From Acetofilamentum sp. (GTDB lineage: Bacteria > Bacteroidota > Bacteroidia > Bacteroidales > JAFGXI01), in assembly GCA_020720565.1 (NCBI GenBank), contig DYOK01000070.1, positions 1-12,095 of the forward strand: 12,095 bases of DNA, written 5' to 3'. Each line of letters starts with the position of its first letter. The first letter of the stretch is position 1. The translations under genes were made by a program, and so were the position numbers. Below are positions 1 to 11,800 of the stretch, piece after piece. A model generated the notes under the pieces. The model was given only the letters and a program-made list of their open reading frames with translations. It did not search any database and had not been told where the DNA came from.

Positions 1-523
1 CTTCAACTGTTTTGTTAAATTTTGGCATTTCAAGATAGACAAACATCAATTTGTCGTAGAAAATTTTATTGGTTTCAATGTCTGTTAATTTAACATCGTA
101 ACGAAATTTATTTGGTTCGTTTTTATCTTCATCGAATACAAAATCTAAAATGGCGATGGTATATACTTTTTTTAATTCAAAATCCCACTCACTCCCTGTA
201 ATAGCTTGCTCACGTATCGGGAAGGTAGAATAATACACCGTGCGGTCTTTGAAAAACCTTTGTTTGGTCTTTTGTAATTCTACTATAAATTTCTCACCTC
301 TTTCGTTCGTACAATACAAATCAAAAACTGCCTTGCGGTGTAATTCTGTTGTTCCTAAATTCTCATTTTTTAAAAAAGTTAATTCGGTAATCGTCCCTTG
401 TTCTTCTTTTAATAACTCATTCAAAAAATCCAACAACAAATTCTTATTCGGTTCCTCGCCAAACAATCGTTTAAATCCGTAATCCGTAAATGGATTGATA
501 TATTTTTCCCTAAATTCAGTCAT
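1..523 (-). CDS. Rpn-family recombination-promoting nuclease / putative transposase (PDDEXK_2), C-terminus beyond window
   Basis: The first 174 residues are visible; the frame is open to the window edge, so the C-terminus is missing. The N-terminus INPFTDYGFKRLFGEE, followed by the LLLDFLNELL helix, is the characteristic opening of the PDDEXK_2 / Rpn family. A likely PD-(D/E)xK core follows: D68 in AVFDLYC, then E82 and Q84 in IVELQK, 14 residues later. Family members studied in E. coli (RpnA-E) are DNA endonucleases that promote RecA-independent recombination; in Bacteroidota they are common, often multicopy and poorly characterised. The start is the ATG at 521-523, which sits just before the conserved block. 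The gene lies 64 bp downstream of the kinase stop on the same strand. A loose -7-like TATCCTTG lies at 539-546, without a clear -33 partner. No inverted repeats or other transposon parts are seen here. Family assignment is strong; catalytic activity and biological role are inferred. Confidence 0.88.
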   Translation of the reverse strand, partial: MTEFREKYINPFTDYGFKRLFGEEPNKNLLLDFLNELLKEEQGTITELTFLKNENLGTTELHRKAVFDLYCTNERGEKFIVELQKTKQRFFKDRTVYYSTFPIREQAITGSEWDFELKKVYTIAILDFVFDEDKNEPNKFRYDVKLTDIETNKIFYDKLMFVYLEMPKFNKTVE

Positions 524-587
524 TTATTTCTCGTTTTTCAAGGATATAACTTTATTTTTTATTCGATGTTGTTTATTATAATTAATG

Positions 588-2738
588 CTAACGCAAAGGT
601 AACAAAAATTGACCGACTATCCCATTCTGTCCATCGTATTGATTTCTGTCAAATATTTTAAACTCGTATTTGAGCTTGGTTTGACGCTTAAGATTTGCCA
701 TCCGTTCTTCGATAATGGTTGTAGCGTACGAAATATGCTTGCCATTTGACTGTGATTGGTTCGCAACTATGCCCTGTCCATTATCGAGAATCAAAACTTG
801 AAAATGAGTTTTATCTTTTGTCGAAAAACGAATATCAATTTGACCCGGATAGTCGATGTGGTTAAATGCGTGTTGAATGGCATTTTCGATAATAGGCTGT
901 GTCAGCATCGGTGGAATTAGAATTGCATCGATATCGAGGTCCGAATCGATATCAATTTGATAGGAGAATTTTGTTTTAAACCTCAAATGCTGAAGTTCAA
1001 GGTAGTGTCGTAGAGTGGTTAATTCGAGCTCCAAACTGACGTCTTCGTTTCGTGAATTTTCGATAGTATTTCGCATTAAAGCTGTAAATTTCGAGAGATA
1101 TCGGGCTGCTTCCAATGGCTGATTGCTCAATACAAATTGCTGAATCGAATTCAAGGCATTCGAAATAAAATGGGGATTCATTTGAGAGCGAAGTAGTTTT
1201 TGTTCCAATTGCAACTCTTTATGTTTCGATTTTAGCGATTTCTGACGGTAGCTGAACACAAGAAAACCGATGCTTACAAATCCTGTAAAAATGAGGCCAA
1301 GAATCCAAAACCAATTCTGACGTAATTTAAGCTGCTGAATTTCAATTTCGCGTCGATTTATGGCTTGGAGCTGCTCCATATCGTGGATTTGTTGAAGTTG
1401 CTTTTCCGAATTGTATTTTATATTGAGTTCTTGTATGGTTTTGTGTTGTTCTTTGTTAAAAATAGAATCTTTGTAAGCCGTGTGTAATTTGAAATACTTT
1501 AAAGCCAAAGCTGGATTCTGTTGTTTTGTGTACAAATCAGACATTAAGCCATAAGCCGGTGCCAATAAGTCGTGATTGTTGAGCTCAAGTGCGGTTTTAA
1601 GAACCTCGTTTAAATAGGTTTCGGCTTTATTATTTTGATTCTGAATTAGTAAAAGTCGAGCCATATTCAATGCTTCTTTAGCTTTCGCTTTTGGGTTCCC
1701 AATTTCGATGCTTTGTTGGTAGGCTTTTTCGTAGTAACTTAAGGCTTGCTTATAATCAAGCTCTTTTTCGAAGATACTCCCTAAATTATTGTAACTGGCA
1801 GCCAATCCATCTTTGTCGCCCAATTTCTGGTATAATTGCTCGGCTGTTTGATAATATTCGAGTGCTTTAGTAAAATCGTTTTTATGTGCATAAACCAAAC
1901 CTATATTGTTACTAATGTTGGCTAAGCCCGATTCTTGGTTGGTTTTGGCTTTAATCTCGTATGCTTGTTGATACAGTTCAAGGGCCTTGTCGTATTGTTT
2001 CCAATTCTTGTATACCCCTGCGATATTGTTTAGAATGGTGGCTTTCAAATTAAAATCTTGAATGCTGTCGGTATACCGAAGTGCTTTGAAGTAATAATCT
2101 ATCGAACGTTGATAGTCTGCAATGTCTTCGTATATACTTGCTAAATTGTTCAAGCTATTGGCAATTCCTTTAAAATTTCTCAACTCAATTTTGATAGCCA
2201 ACGATTTTTCGTTATACTGAATGGCTTCGGCATATTGTCCGGTTGACCCATATACGGCAGCAATGTTGTTGTATATCACCGCAATTTCTTCGGGTTTATT
2301 ATTCAGTTTCTCATACTTTGCAGCTTCCAAAAAGTGATGGACCGCATCTTTTAATGCACCTTTGTAATAATACAATGCCCCTAAATTTGAGTGGGCATTC
2401 GACAAACTGGCATAATCTTCACTTCCTTTTAAGAGCTGAACAGAGCGAGAATAGGCCCAAACCGCGGAATCGTAGTGGTTGGTATTGTAATAATAATTTC
2501 CCATTGCAAAATGGGCTTTGCCTAATTCGTTATTTTGGCGATCTTTTGTAGCGTGTTGAACAGCCAGTTGGGCATACTGATACGATTTTTGAGGGAGACT
2601 GTCGGTAAAAAACATCGCAAGCTCATTGTATATCGGTGCTTTAAATTGAGATTTAGGGAGCAAAGCCAATAGGCTATCGGGCACTGACGACCATGCATTT
2701 AGTCCCAAAAAGATTAATATTAGAATTGTAAATCGCAT
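588..2738 (-). CDS. Membrane sensor histidine kinase with periplasmic TPR domain (LytS/YehU-type His_kinase)
   Basis: A 716-residue sensor kinase counted from the ATG at 2738. Residues 1 to about 16 (MRFTILILIFLGLNAWS) look like a secretion signal. Residues about 30-420 are tandem TPR units, with repeated YNNLGxxY / YxKALxYY helices, expected in the periplasm. A coiled coil follows, then one membrane segment at about 476-497 (from WFWILGLIF) and a second short coiled coil. The cytoplasmic kinase has the His_kinase motif RSQMNPHFISNALNSI with phospho-acceptor H523, an ATPase N-box with N619 (IIENAIQHAF) and a G1 box D652-NGQG. These residues look intact. Kinases of this family normally phosphorylate a LytTR-type response regulator; none is adjacent here. 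The TPR domain probably senses a protein or cell-envelope signal, which is inference. An upstream in-frame TTG at 2759 would add seven residues (HIQTKC region) before the signal peptide and is less likely to be the start. Confidence 0.92.
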   Translation of the reverse strand: MRFTILILIFLGLNAWSSVPDSLLALLPKSQFKAPIYNELAMFFTDSLPQKSYQYAQLAVQHATKDRQNNELGKAHFAMGNYYYNTNHYDSAVWAYSRSVQLLKGSEDYASLSNAHSNLGALYYYKGALKDAVHHFLEAAKYEKLNNKPEEIAVIYNNIAAVYGSTGQYAEAIQYNEKSLAIKIELRNFKGIANSLNNLASIYEDIADYQRSIDYYFKALRYTDSIQDFNLKATILNNIAGVYKNWKQYDKALELYQQAYEIKAKTNQESGLANISNNIGLVYAHKNDFTKALEYYQTAEQLYQKLGDKDGLAASYNNLGSIFEKELDYKQALSYYEKAYQQSIEIGNPKAKAKEALNMARLLLIQNQNNKAETYLNEVLKTALELNNHDLLAPAYGLMSDLYTKQQNPALALKYFKLHTAYKDSIFNKEQHKTIQELNIKYNSEKQLQQIHDMEQLQAINRREIEIQQLKLRQNWFWILGLIFTGFVSIGFLVFSYRQKSLKSKHKELQLEQKLLRSQMNPHFISNALNSIQQFVLSNQPLEAARYLSKFTALMRNTIENSRNEDVSLELELTTLRHYLELQHLRFKTKFSYQIDIDSDLDIDAILIPPMLTQPIIENAIQHAFNHIDYPGQIDIRFSTKDKTHFQVLILDNGQGIVANQSQSNGKHISYATTIIEERMANLKRQTKLKYEFKIFDRNQYDGQNGIVGQFLLPLR

Positions 2739-2763
2739 ACATTTGGTTTGTATATGCAAGTTA

Positions 2764-2772
2764 CAAAAGATA
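2764..2772 (-). promoter_or_regulatory. Possible -7 element for the kinase gene
   Basis: On the minus strand this reads TATCTTTTG, close to the Bacteroidota -7 consensus TAnnTTTG but with one extra T. It lies 25 bp upstream of the ATG at 2738, which would give a leader of roughly 20 nt. No convincing TTG/TTTG is present 19-21 nt upstream; the nearest TTTTTG is only about 12 nt away. If real, it would put transcription start close to the TTG at 2759, which supports the ATG at 2738 as the translation start. Confidence 0.35.
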
Positions 2773-2830
2773 AATGGAAATGTGCAAAAAGTAAGATCTA
2801 TTTGGTATAATTCGTTTTTTCGTATATGCC

Positions 2831-2864
2831 ATAAAAAAAAGAACCTGTACTAAACAGGTCCTTT
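2831..2864 (-). terminator. Intrinsic terminator downstream of the giant T9SS gene
   Basis: On the minus strand, AAGGACCTGT and ACAGGTTCTT pair across the loop TTAGT. That gives six perfect base pairs, one mismatch and three more pairs. An eight-T run follows immediately (bases 2833-2840 read as A on the plus strand). It starts about 22 nt after the TAA of the 3021-residue gene and before the kinase promoter region. It should end transcription of the giant gene and separate it from the kinase. The T-tract lies on the minus-strand side, so it acts mainly in that direction. Confidence 0.85.
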
Positions 2865-2885
2865 AGTTTTAATCTTTGACCAATA

Positions 2886-5800
2886 TTATTCAATAACTAT
2901 GGTTTTTTTAAGAATATCTTTTCCCGTAGTAACGGTCAAAACATAAATACCGGTTGGGAGTTCCTCTTGTGGTTCTATTGCACAATTTGCAAATCCCGAG
3001 GCATCGGTTTCTAAAGTTCCATTGTAGCAAACTTTTCCAAGTACATCGTATAATACAAATTGGATTACGGAATGACTGACAAAGTTTTGTATTTGTATTT
3101 TAGGATATTCAAATTTTGATGCAGGATTGGGGTAAACCATTACATCTAATTTGGCAGAGTGTCCCTCGATCGATACTTGGTCGATAGCAATATGTCGATA
3201 AATACCATCAAAGTCGGTTTGCTTCAATCGGTAATATATGGTTCCGTGGAGTGGATTTTCGTCCCAAAGTTCGTATCGATTCGACACATTGGCATTACCT
3301 GCCCCTTCGACCGTACCAATTTCTTCAAAATATTCGCCATCGTAGCTGCGTTCAATGGTAAAGAAATCGTTGTTGGTTTCGCTAGTGGTTTCCCAAATTA
3401 ACAGAACTTTCTTGTCGACTAATTGGGCATCGAAAGTAATCAAATCAACAGGAAGCGGATTGGTAAGCGTGTTAGTGCCAATGGTAAACCCACGTCGAAC
3501 ACCTGTGCTGAACGAAGATGAATTTTGAGCCAAAATAGTTCCAGTTAAGTAGGGAGCAGTAGATGTTATGGTTTGTGCTCCTCTGCTTATCCAGCTAGAG
3601 CCATTCCATTCGACTACTAGCAAACCGGTGATATCGCTGATGCCACTTTCGGCACCCCAATCGAGCGATGCCGTAGCAGTACCATTTCCATCGATATACC
3701 AATACTCTTTGCCACTTACTTTTTGAACTGGAGAAGTTTTTTGGGCGGTGTCCATACCCACCGCAGTTGGATTTTGATAGAAATATTCAGCACCCCAGTA
3801 TTCAGGATTGGTACCAGAACCGCTCACCGAGTTCAATCTAACAAATCGACGCATATCGCTTTTAGCAACGGGGAATAACACATCAGTTGTTCCGTTTGCC
3901 AATCTTCTAACAAAACGACCGTTGATATAGGCGTTGTTATTAGTTACTACGGTACTAAGTGTTGTGTGTTTGTGGGTTATGTTTTTGTTCAATGGCATAT
4001 TGAGATGTCCGTTTTGCAAGTTTAAGTAGGTTAACACTTCCACGTGGTCGGAAAAAGTAATACTTGTTGGATTTGAAGTAAGCAATCTTTTAAACTCGTT
4101 AGTCCCAGTATAATTACCAGTAACATTTTGATTGGCTGTTCCATTAAATCGGAAGTAGTACCCCGGTGCAAACAAAACGCCAGCTGTACTTTCTAAATTT
4201 AGATGACCTGCCAAATAAAAAGTATACTGTGTTTTTAGTTGAGTTGTGCTTAATATGTTGAGGTTTTTTCGAACTGTATAAGTCATTGCTGGCAATGTTT
4301 TTAACCCATTCCCGGTAAACGTAAGGTTATTATAAATGTTGGCTGACCCATTGGGTGTAATATCGGGTACAGTATAAACATTACCGCCCCATTCTACAGT
4401 GCTATTGGTGCCTAGTGCTAAAAAGGCAGTTAAATTGGCTACAGGCATTTTTTCGTTTACCAATGCCAATGTACCAGTGCCGCTTACGTATCCTATGTTA
4501 TGTCCTACATCTGTACCGACTTCTAATCTACCAAATATTTCCGTTTTGTACGATAAAATTCTGTATCGATCCATTAAAATGGTATGGCCTGCTAAGATTC
4601 TGACATGATGACCGTTAGGTCCGCCAGCGGGCACTCCGCCAACCATTGGAATACCCATACCGTCGAGGCGTACCCACGCTGTTGTATCAGTCCAAACACT
4701 GTTTTTGGTCGATTCGAAAATTGGAATTTCGGCAGGTATGTGGGGGTCGATACCAGCGGTATAATCTCCCGAAACTGTATTTACGCCTACGTGGCTAAAC
4801 AGTATGGTATCTTGTGTTTCGTCAACAGTTTCAATTGGAAATTTTGACCAATAGTTATCGACCAATCGAGCCGAAATGTACTCAACCTCTGACCCCACCA
4901 CGTCAGAATTCTGGTAATAAAGCTTCATGTCAGCATTAAATCCAGATATGCCAGAACTGGCTATGGTCCAGTAATATTGTAACACATTAGGCCCAATGGT
5001 GGTCATGTGAGCTTGATTGACAGGGTTTACTCTAATGCTTCCAGAGTGCGTATTTGATGTAATTTCAAATTCAATAGGCGTGTATTTAGCTATAGAACCA
5101 GATATCATTCCGACGGGAAAATTGAAATTTAATGCACCCGATGGGATATTCTTTTTAAGACCCATATTCGAAAAACTACCATTACTTGCAATCATTTTCC
5201 CACTATGATATCCCGACCCAATAATATCGCTGTTTTCGCTGAGTTCTAGTTGATGCGATTGCAGTTCAAGTCTTCCATTGGTAAGATAAAAGTCGTTATC
5301 TAATGAAAGCTCGTTCATTAATCGGGCACCTTGAGCATTGTCTAATTCCAAAGTTCCATATTGACCAAAGCCCGTAATGTGCTGTAAGCTGGTTCCTGCC
5401 ATTTTAAGTCTACCGGTTCCAGTCGAAACATGGTATGCTTCGTTAAACAAGTCACCTTTAAGTAAAACGGTTTGTCCATTGTCGCCCAATTGACCAGAAT
5501 TGATATGTAGGTTTTGGTTAACAGTAACCAAACTGGTTGTTCCATTTAGTGTAACCGATGTCAGAGGATTGACCATCATATTATCGACCGTAATATTTCC
5601 ATTTCGGATTAATTGGGCATCGCCTACAAAGTACAAAGTATCGGTATGCAAATCGGCAGGACCACCATTGGTAATATTGCGTTGCAAGCTTAGATTAAGG
5701 TTATTACCATTAAAAGCTGCTCCTGACATGACTTCGAATTCGCCTAAAACACTTAGTGAATTAACGTCGAGTAAGGCTGTTGCATTTCCGTCGACAGTAA

Positions 5801-8800
5801 AGTCGCAAATTGTGGGAACCGCATTAACTTTTATGACACTCCCTGCCGGTGTAGTTGCTGGTAGACCAATTTGAATCGCACTCCATTCGTTTACGCCAAC
5901 AGTCGTAGGGTTAAGATACAGAGCTGCTCGCGTGGATGTTGCCGGTACGTCGTGAGTACGTGCGACAATCAATTTACCATTATACAATTGAAAACGGCTA
6001 CCTGGGTTCATTATTTCGAACAAACCACGTGTATTGGTTGGAGCACCGACCATACCCACAATGGTTTGTGGGTTTCCCGAGCCCGATTGCAAAAATTTTA
6101 ATACGCCTAAATTGTTAAGTGTGCTCGAACGAATCTGTGATCCAACTTGAAGTTTGCCATAATCACGAACTTGAATTTCGGCTTTCCCCGACGATGAATA
6201 TTCGATAAAATTGTCGGTTCCGCCTTCTAAAATAAGTTGGGCTAAACTTGCACCACCACCCACATGTAGATATCCATCGAGAAGTATTCCATTGCTTCCA
6301 GCTGCGTTGACACGTGCTGTACCAAGACTGATTTTTAAACCAGAGGTAGATGGAATTACGAAATTACCACCGCCTGACGATAGTGTGATGTTAAACGAAG
6401 CGTGATTCAACTCCAACATCCCATTTTGCAGTTGTATGGCTTTTTCGTGAGAAAGGCCGTTACTTGGCCCTGTGATGGTAAATGGCCAATTAAATGAGAA
6501 CGTTGTGGCAGTACTTGCTCCTTTATTCATCGTTAATCTCGACAAATTTACAGTAGCGGTACCTGTTGCTGTTAAAGTATTTGATGTATTTCCAACTAAC
6601 TCTAATGTGGTATTAGACGTTGCAGCGCTTCCATTACCTAAATTAATTCCACAGCCAGTTGTCATGGTGATATTTTCGCTCAAAAGAATTTTGTGCGTTT
6701 GAGTACCGCCTGCTGCGTTATTTATTCGTAATTGACCAGAATTGTATAAGTTGATATTCGTTTTAGCTGTAACTGTTTGACTTGCTGTAGCATTTCCCGC
6801 CATTTCGAAATATCCAGTCCCAAATGAATGTCCAATATTGAGTCGTTTTTTGAAAATGGCTGCACCATTTGCTCCAGAATTCATTCTTAATATATGGCCG
6901 TAAGTTACAATTACCATCCCATTGAAAGTTACTTCAGTATTAGGTAAAATAAAAGTTTGCGCACTAGGTGGGTCGAACCACACCTGAGGATAATAAGTGG
7001 CTTCTTCTGAAAGCGTAATTGGATTGGTTGTTCCTGCATTCGTATAGATAACCAATGCATTGGGGTAATTATAAAACCCTGCAAAGTCACCATCTGGAAA
7101 TTCGCCAGCGTAGCCTGTAAATAATTTATATTGTACCACTGCACCGTGTGCCTCACCTGTAAGTGGAAAACCAGAATGGGTATCAGCCACTTCCACTACA
7201 TTAAAGTTTGAAGCATACGCCGCTGCAGAATTGTTAAAAATAACCCTTGGACAACCACTACTGGCAGCACCATCGGCATCAAAAACAACCTTAGCAGCAC
7301 TTTCGGTACCAGTTACTGTTACGTGGCCAGAATAAGAGCCCGGTATGGTACGCCGTATAATCGCAATATCTCCAGCTTTTGGATAATCGGTAGCTGCTGC
7401 ACCACCGCGTGTCAACGACCATGTGGCATTATTATTCCAATCCCCATTAGCTCTTAAGTAAAATATTTGAACAGCTCCAGTAAATCGGTTGGCATGGGCT
7501 GCGGTAAAATCGGCAATTTCTAATGCTGTATTGGGATAGTTTAAAGTGTTGCCTATAGCGTCTATTGCGGCTACATTGGTTCGGGTGGTTCCAATAACTT
7601 TCCCTATTCTATATTCGTCTTCGTTGGGCAGGGTTCTGATGTCGCGTTCGTCATATAAAAACACATTATTCACTTGAGGAACACTCGTAAAACCGGAGTG
7701 ATCGACATGCCAATAGTATTGCAATGCGTTTTCGTTAACACCTGGTGCATTCAGTGTGGGTAGTTCAATTCCGACAGGATTCACTTGAATGTATCCATTG
7801 TCGGCATATGCACTTACTGTTGTGTTTAATGGTGTGTACCGATTGGCATCACCCGAATAACTCGCTGGTGCTTTTGTACCCAAAGGAAATAAACAGGTTT
7901 GATTGGCTGTAATTTTACGCTCTATACCTCCATCGGAATGATTCCCCGAGGTTCTAAGCATTTTGCTTGTATTATAATTTGATACGACATCGCTAGCCAA
8001 GGTACCATCTAAACGAAGTTTTTTGGCTTTTAAATCAAAAATTCCGTTGGTTAGGGTTAACTTACCAGAAATGGCATGGTTGGCTTCGAGGTATGTAACA
8101 TACACAATTCCGGCAGCCTCAGATGGATGAATTTCGTTTATTTCGAGATTAGCTAGAACTCCATTTCCATCGCCATCAATTTTGTGTTGGGTATTGATCG
8201 AGCTTGTGGCAGTGGCTGCACCAGAACTGAAAGTAATGGTTGGGGCACTCGAGTAACCACTTCCTGAATTGGTAATTAAGATACCAGCAATTGGCAATGC
8301 ATTTCCAGTCGATGGAATTCCGTTGAAAATTGGAACTGCAGTTGCCGTTGTACCTGAACCAGGTGCAGAAAAACTAATGGTTGGAATCAATTCGTAAGAT
8401 CCGCCGTCGGTTAAAGTAATTCCAGACACAATTCCGCTTTGGGTTAGTTGAATTTTACTTGGATTGGTGGCTGGAGTATTCAATAATACAATTCCAGAAT
8501 TGGTCAAATTACCTTTGACAATAATGTCTTTCCCTGCTACTCGGTTAAAAATAAGTTGTGCTCCGCTTTCGATGGTTAAGTCGTTATGTACCGTTACCGC
8601 ATTTGCGTTGCCGGTAAACCCTCTCGAATAACCTACACCTAGACCATTTGGATTGTTTTTAACCACAAGATTATAAAATTCCTGATTGGTATTGTTCATG
8701 TTTAAACCAGAAGAATAGGTAACCAATAAAGTGGTTGTATTGTTAATGGCACGGTAGTCGCCGCCTGTATTGACAGTAAATCCGCGGGCTATTGTTAAGT

Positions 8801-11800
8801 CGTATGAGGCAGAATTGAAATTGTCGTGTTGTTTGCGAGCGTATAGTTCGGCATTGGCATTAATGGTGACGCTTCCGTTAAAAGTCAAATCGGAACCCAT
8901 ATGAACTTTAACCAAATTTGCAGCGTTGAGTCTGCTTATTTCCAGATCGTATAATGAACCCACAGAAAACACATCGATATTCTGATTCCCATCTGCCTTG
9001 ATGAAGAACTTACCGCCAGTCACATTGTGGTTAACCAATTGAGCATTAATGTATACCCCATTATTATAAGCACTTGCCGTTGCCACGCCCATACTTTGAT
9101 TAATGTATATGGTTCCTCCACTCATCTGGAAAACACCTTCGGTATCGATAATTCCGAAAGCAGGATAGTTAGAATTAAATTCCCCACCGCCATCGGTGTT
9201 GATGGTATACGATCCCGAAACAAAGGACGCATGGCTGGCTCTGATGTACAAATCGCCTCCACTCATATAGAACGAGGTTCGTCCACCAATAATTCCATTA
9301 CCGCTTCTAAATTGTGACACATCGCACAAGCCACCTTCGATTTTAACTACACCCGATGCATCGGACCAAAAGATAAAACCAGCACTATTACGTGTACTCA
9401 GATAGCCATTCGTAATTCTAAACTCTCCATATACCGAAAGGGCTTGATTAGAACCGGGATCGTTAACGCCTAACGAACCTGCCATTAAGTTAGTTGAGGC
9501 TGTTCTTGCTGTGGTGAATACCCTTACGTTGTTAACGGCTGAACCAGCAATCCATAAACAAGCATTGCCTGGTATGGCATAATCGCCATTTCCACCAGCT
9601 AAATTACCTTCGCTTAACGAAGGAATCTCGATGAAACCAGTTAGTTTTAATGTGCCTGTTTTAATCCAAAGTGCTTTTCTAATTTCGGAATTGGTATTGG
9701 TATATACGCCTCCTGTGATTCTTCCGGCCACATTGGGGCCAAATAATTTGAAATTATCGTCGTCTAAAGAATTGATTTCGAGAATGTAAGTTCGATCGAC
9801 GCCTTTGTCGACGATTAAGTTGTAAAAGTGAGCGGTGCTGTTAAGTTCAACGGTATTGTCCGAAGCACCAAAAAAAGTAAGGGTGACGCCACCATCGCTT
9901 GCAAATTGCCCGTAATGTGGTGCCGATAAGTTTGTAAAACGAATTGTTCCATTATTAAGTAAATTGCCGCCAATTCTAACTTGGTGGAAAATTGAATGGT
10001 ATAAACCTAAAGCAGGCATGTTATTGGGGGCACCACTCCACGGAATAGAATAGGTGCCAATGGTGTTGCCTTGTCCCACAGTCCAAGAACCCGAAGCGGA
10101 GACATCGACATGGCCAGCAATATTAAGATTCAAAATTGCGTTGGAAATATCGTCATTTATTCGATAAACCCCTTTTTCGATGGTGAAATTGCCATTTAAC
10201 GAATAATTAGCCAGTTGAGTGATAACATCGCTCGAGTTATTAAGATTTATTTTGACATGATTGAAAGTACGTTGTGTCGTTAATAAATGGCCAGCTCCAT
10301 TATATTCAACCGTTCCACCACCAGCACTATTAAAAAGTGTAGCGCTTCCGTCAGGGAAGTTATCGGCTGTGAGTCGAATGGTGCCTTGGCCACTAATTTC
10401 GTCAAAGTAGTGCCCAGTGGTGCTTTGAAAATTGACAGTACCATCTCGTACTTCTAAAATAGCATTCTGTTTGCCATTTGCATTTACAGTTACTACATAT
10501 GGACTTAAAACAACCACTTTGTCGAGTAATGCAGTGGGCGATGTGCTGGGTGTGTAGTGACCAGGATTGATAATGTCGGCGCCACCAGCCTCGAGCGACC
10601 AAGTTAGCCAATTGTCCCAATCACCAGTATTGTACGAGTACCACGTATTACCTGTTCTATCGCTTCTGGCAATGGTGTAATATCCATCGTTAAGATTGGT
10701 ATTTTCGACATTAAACCAGACCAGACCATTGCTGACAATGCCCATTGCACCCGGTACTTCGGAGAATGTACCCGATGTTGTGGACCGATAAAGTAAATAG
10801 AATATTTGATTATCGATACCAGCCCCCAAACCAATGTCTGAAAGGGAAAAACCTATAGAAATGTCGGTGGTAGTACCTGTAGTTCGTTTAAGATTCCAGA
10901 TGCGTTGTGCACGTGCTGTGAGTGTCCCTGGCGTTATACTGGGCAAATCGCTAATAACTTCGGAAGCTCCAGCATTATCGTTTGATGCGAATACAAATTC
11001 ATTTGCTTCGTTTAAAGAGTTGTGCAATTCACGAAGTAAAATACCGTTACCTGAATTGGCACTTTCGGAATGTTTTATTATACCATCTTCGCTACCTATA
11101 CCCACTGTATGGTTCACATATGGAGCACTTGGGTTATATAAATCGTTATTGATGGCAATGTTATATTTTACATTCAAATATTGATTTACTATTTGTAGTT
11201 GAGCATTGTTTAAAGCACTGCTATACACAATAAATTCCGCCATATTGATGTCGGAATAAGAGTTTAAAGGCAAATATCGTCCTATTGCGGCATCGGCATA
11301 CGAACCCAATTTAGCGGCACTGGAAAGCGATCCTAAAAGTTGATTATTTTGATAATGTCTGCGTTGATTGGCACTTTCGGACGATGACAGCATGCTGGTG
11401 AAAATACCATAGGTGTTTGCGGTAGTTCCCCCCGAAGCAGCTATCATGTTGCTGTTAAAATCGTTGGAGTAATGGTGAGTGTGTAGTTTAGTCGAACCAT
11501 TCCAATACACATGTAAATTGGCATTGGCACCTGCACCACCACCACCATATAGAAATTTTGTTCCACTATCGGAGCGTCGTTGTCCCACGAAAATAACGGT
11601 GTAATCGGAATTGACAATCAAACTCCCATTAAAAGGCATGTAATCTTGATTACCTGCTCCACCGGTGTTGTCGAAACGAACCGCAGGGCGACCATTGATT
11701 TGACCCGTTTGGAATTGTGGTTGTTGAGATGCAGTTGCTTGTGTGGCATGGTTGGTATTACCCGAAAAGTCGGTAAATGTGGGAATTGAAGCCCCATTGG

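Noticed and set aside
240..482. Plus-strand open frame over the nuclease gene
   Set aside because: The minus strand here encodes the conserved Rpn N-terminus without interruption, so this is a shadow.
539..546. TATCCTTG as a promoter for the nuclease gene
   Set aside because: The -7-like box has one mismatch and no TTG at the right distance; it is noted only in the gene entry.
2739..2759. Seven-codon N-terminal extension of the kinase from a TTG
   Set aside because: It places polar residues before a good signal peptide, uses a rarer start codon and falls where transcription would begin.
9027..9317. Plus-strand open frame inside the giant gene, and similar ones at 5500-5874, 10834-11184 and 4605-4847
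   Set aside because: They lie antisense to a clearly coding frame, have no family features, and their products look like random translation of the complementary strand.
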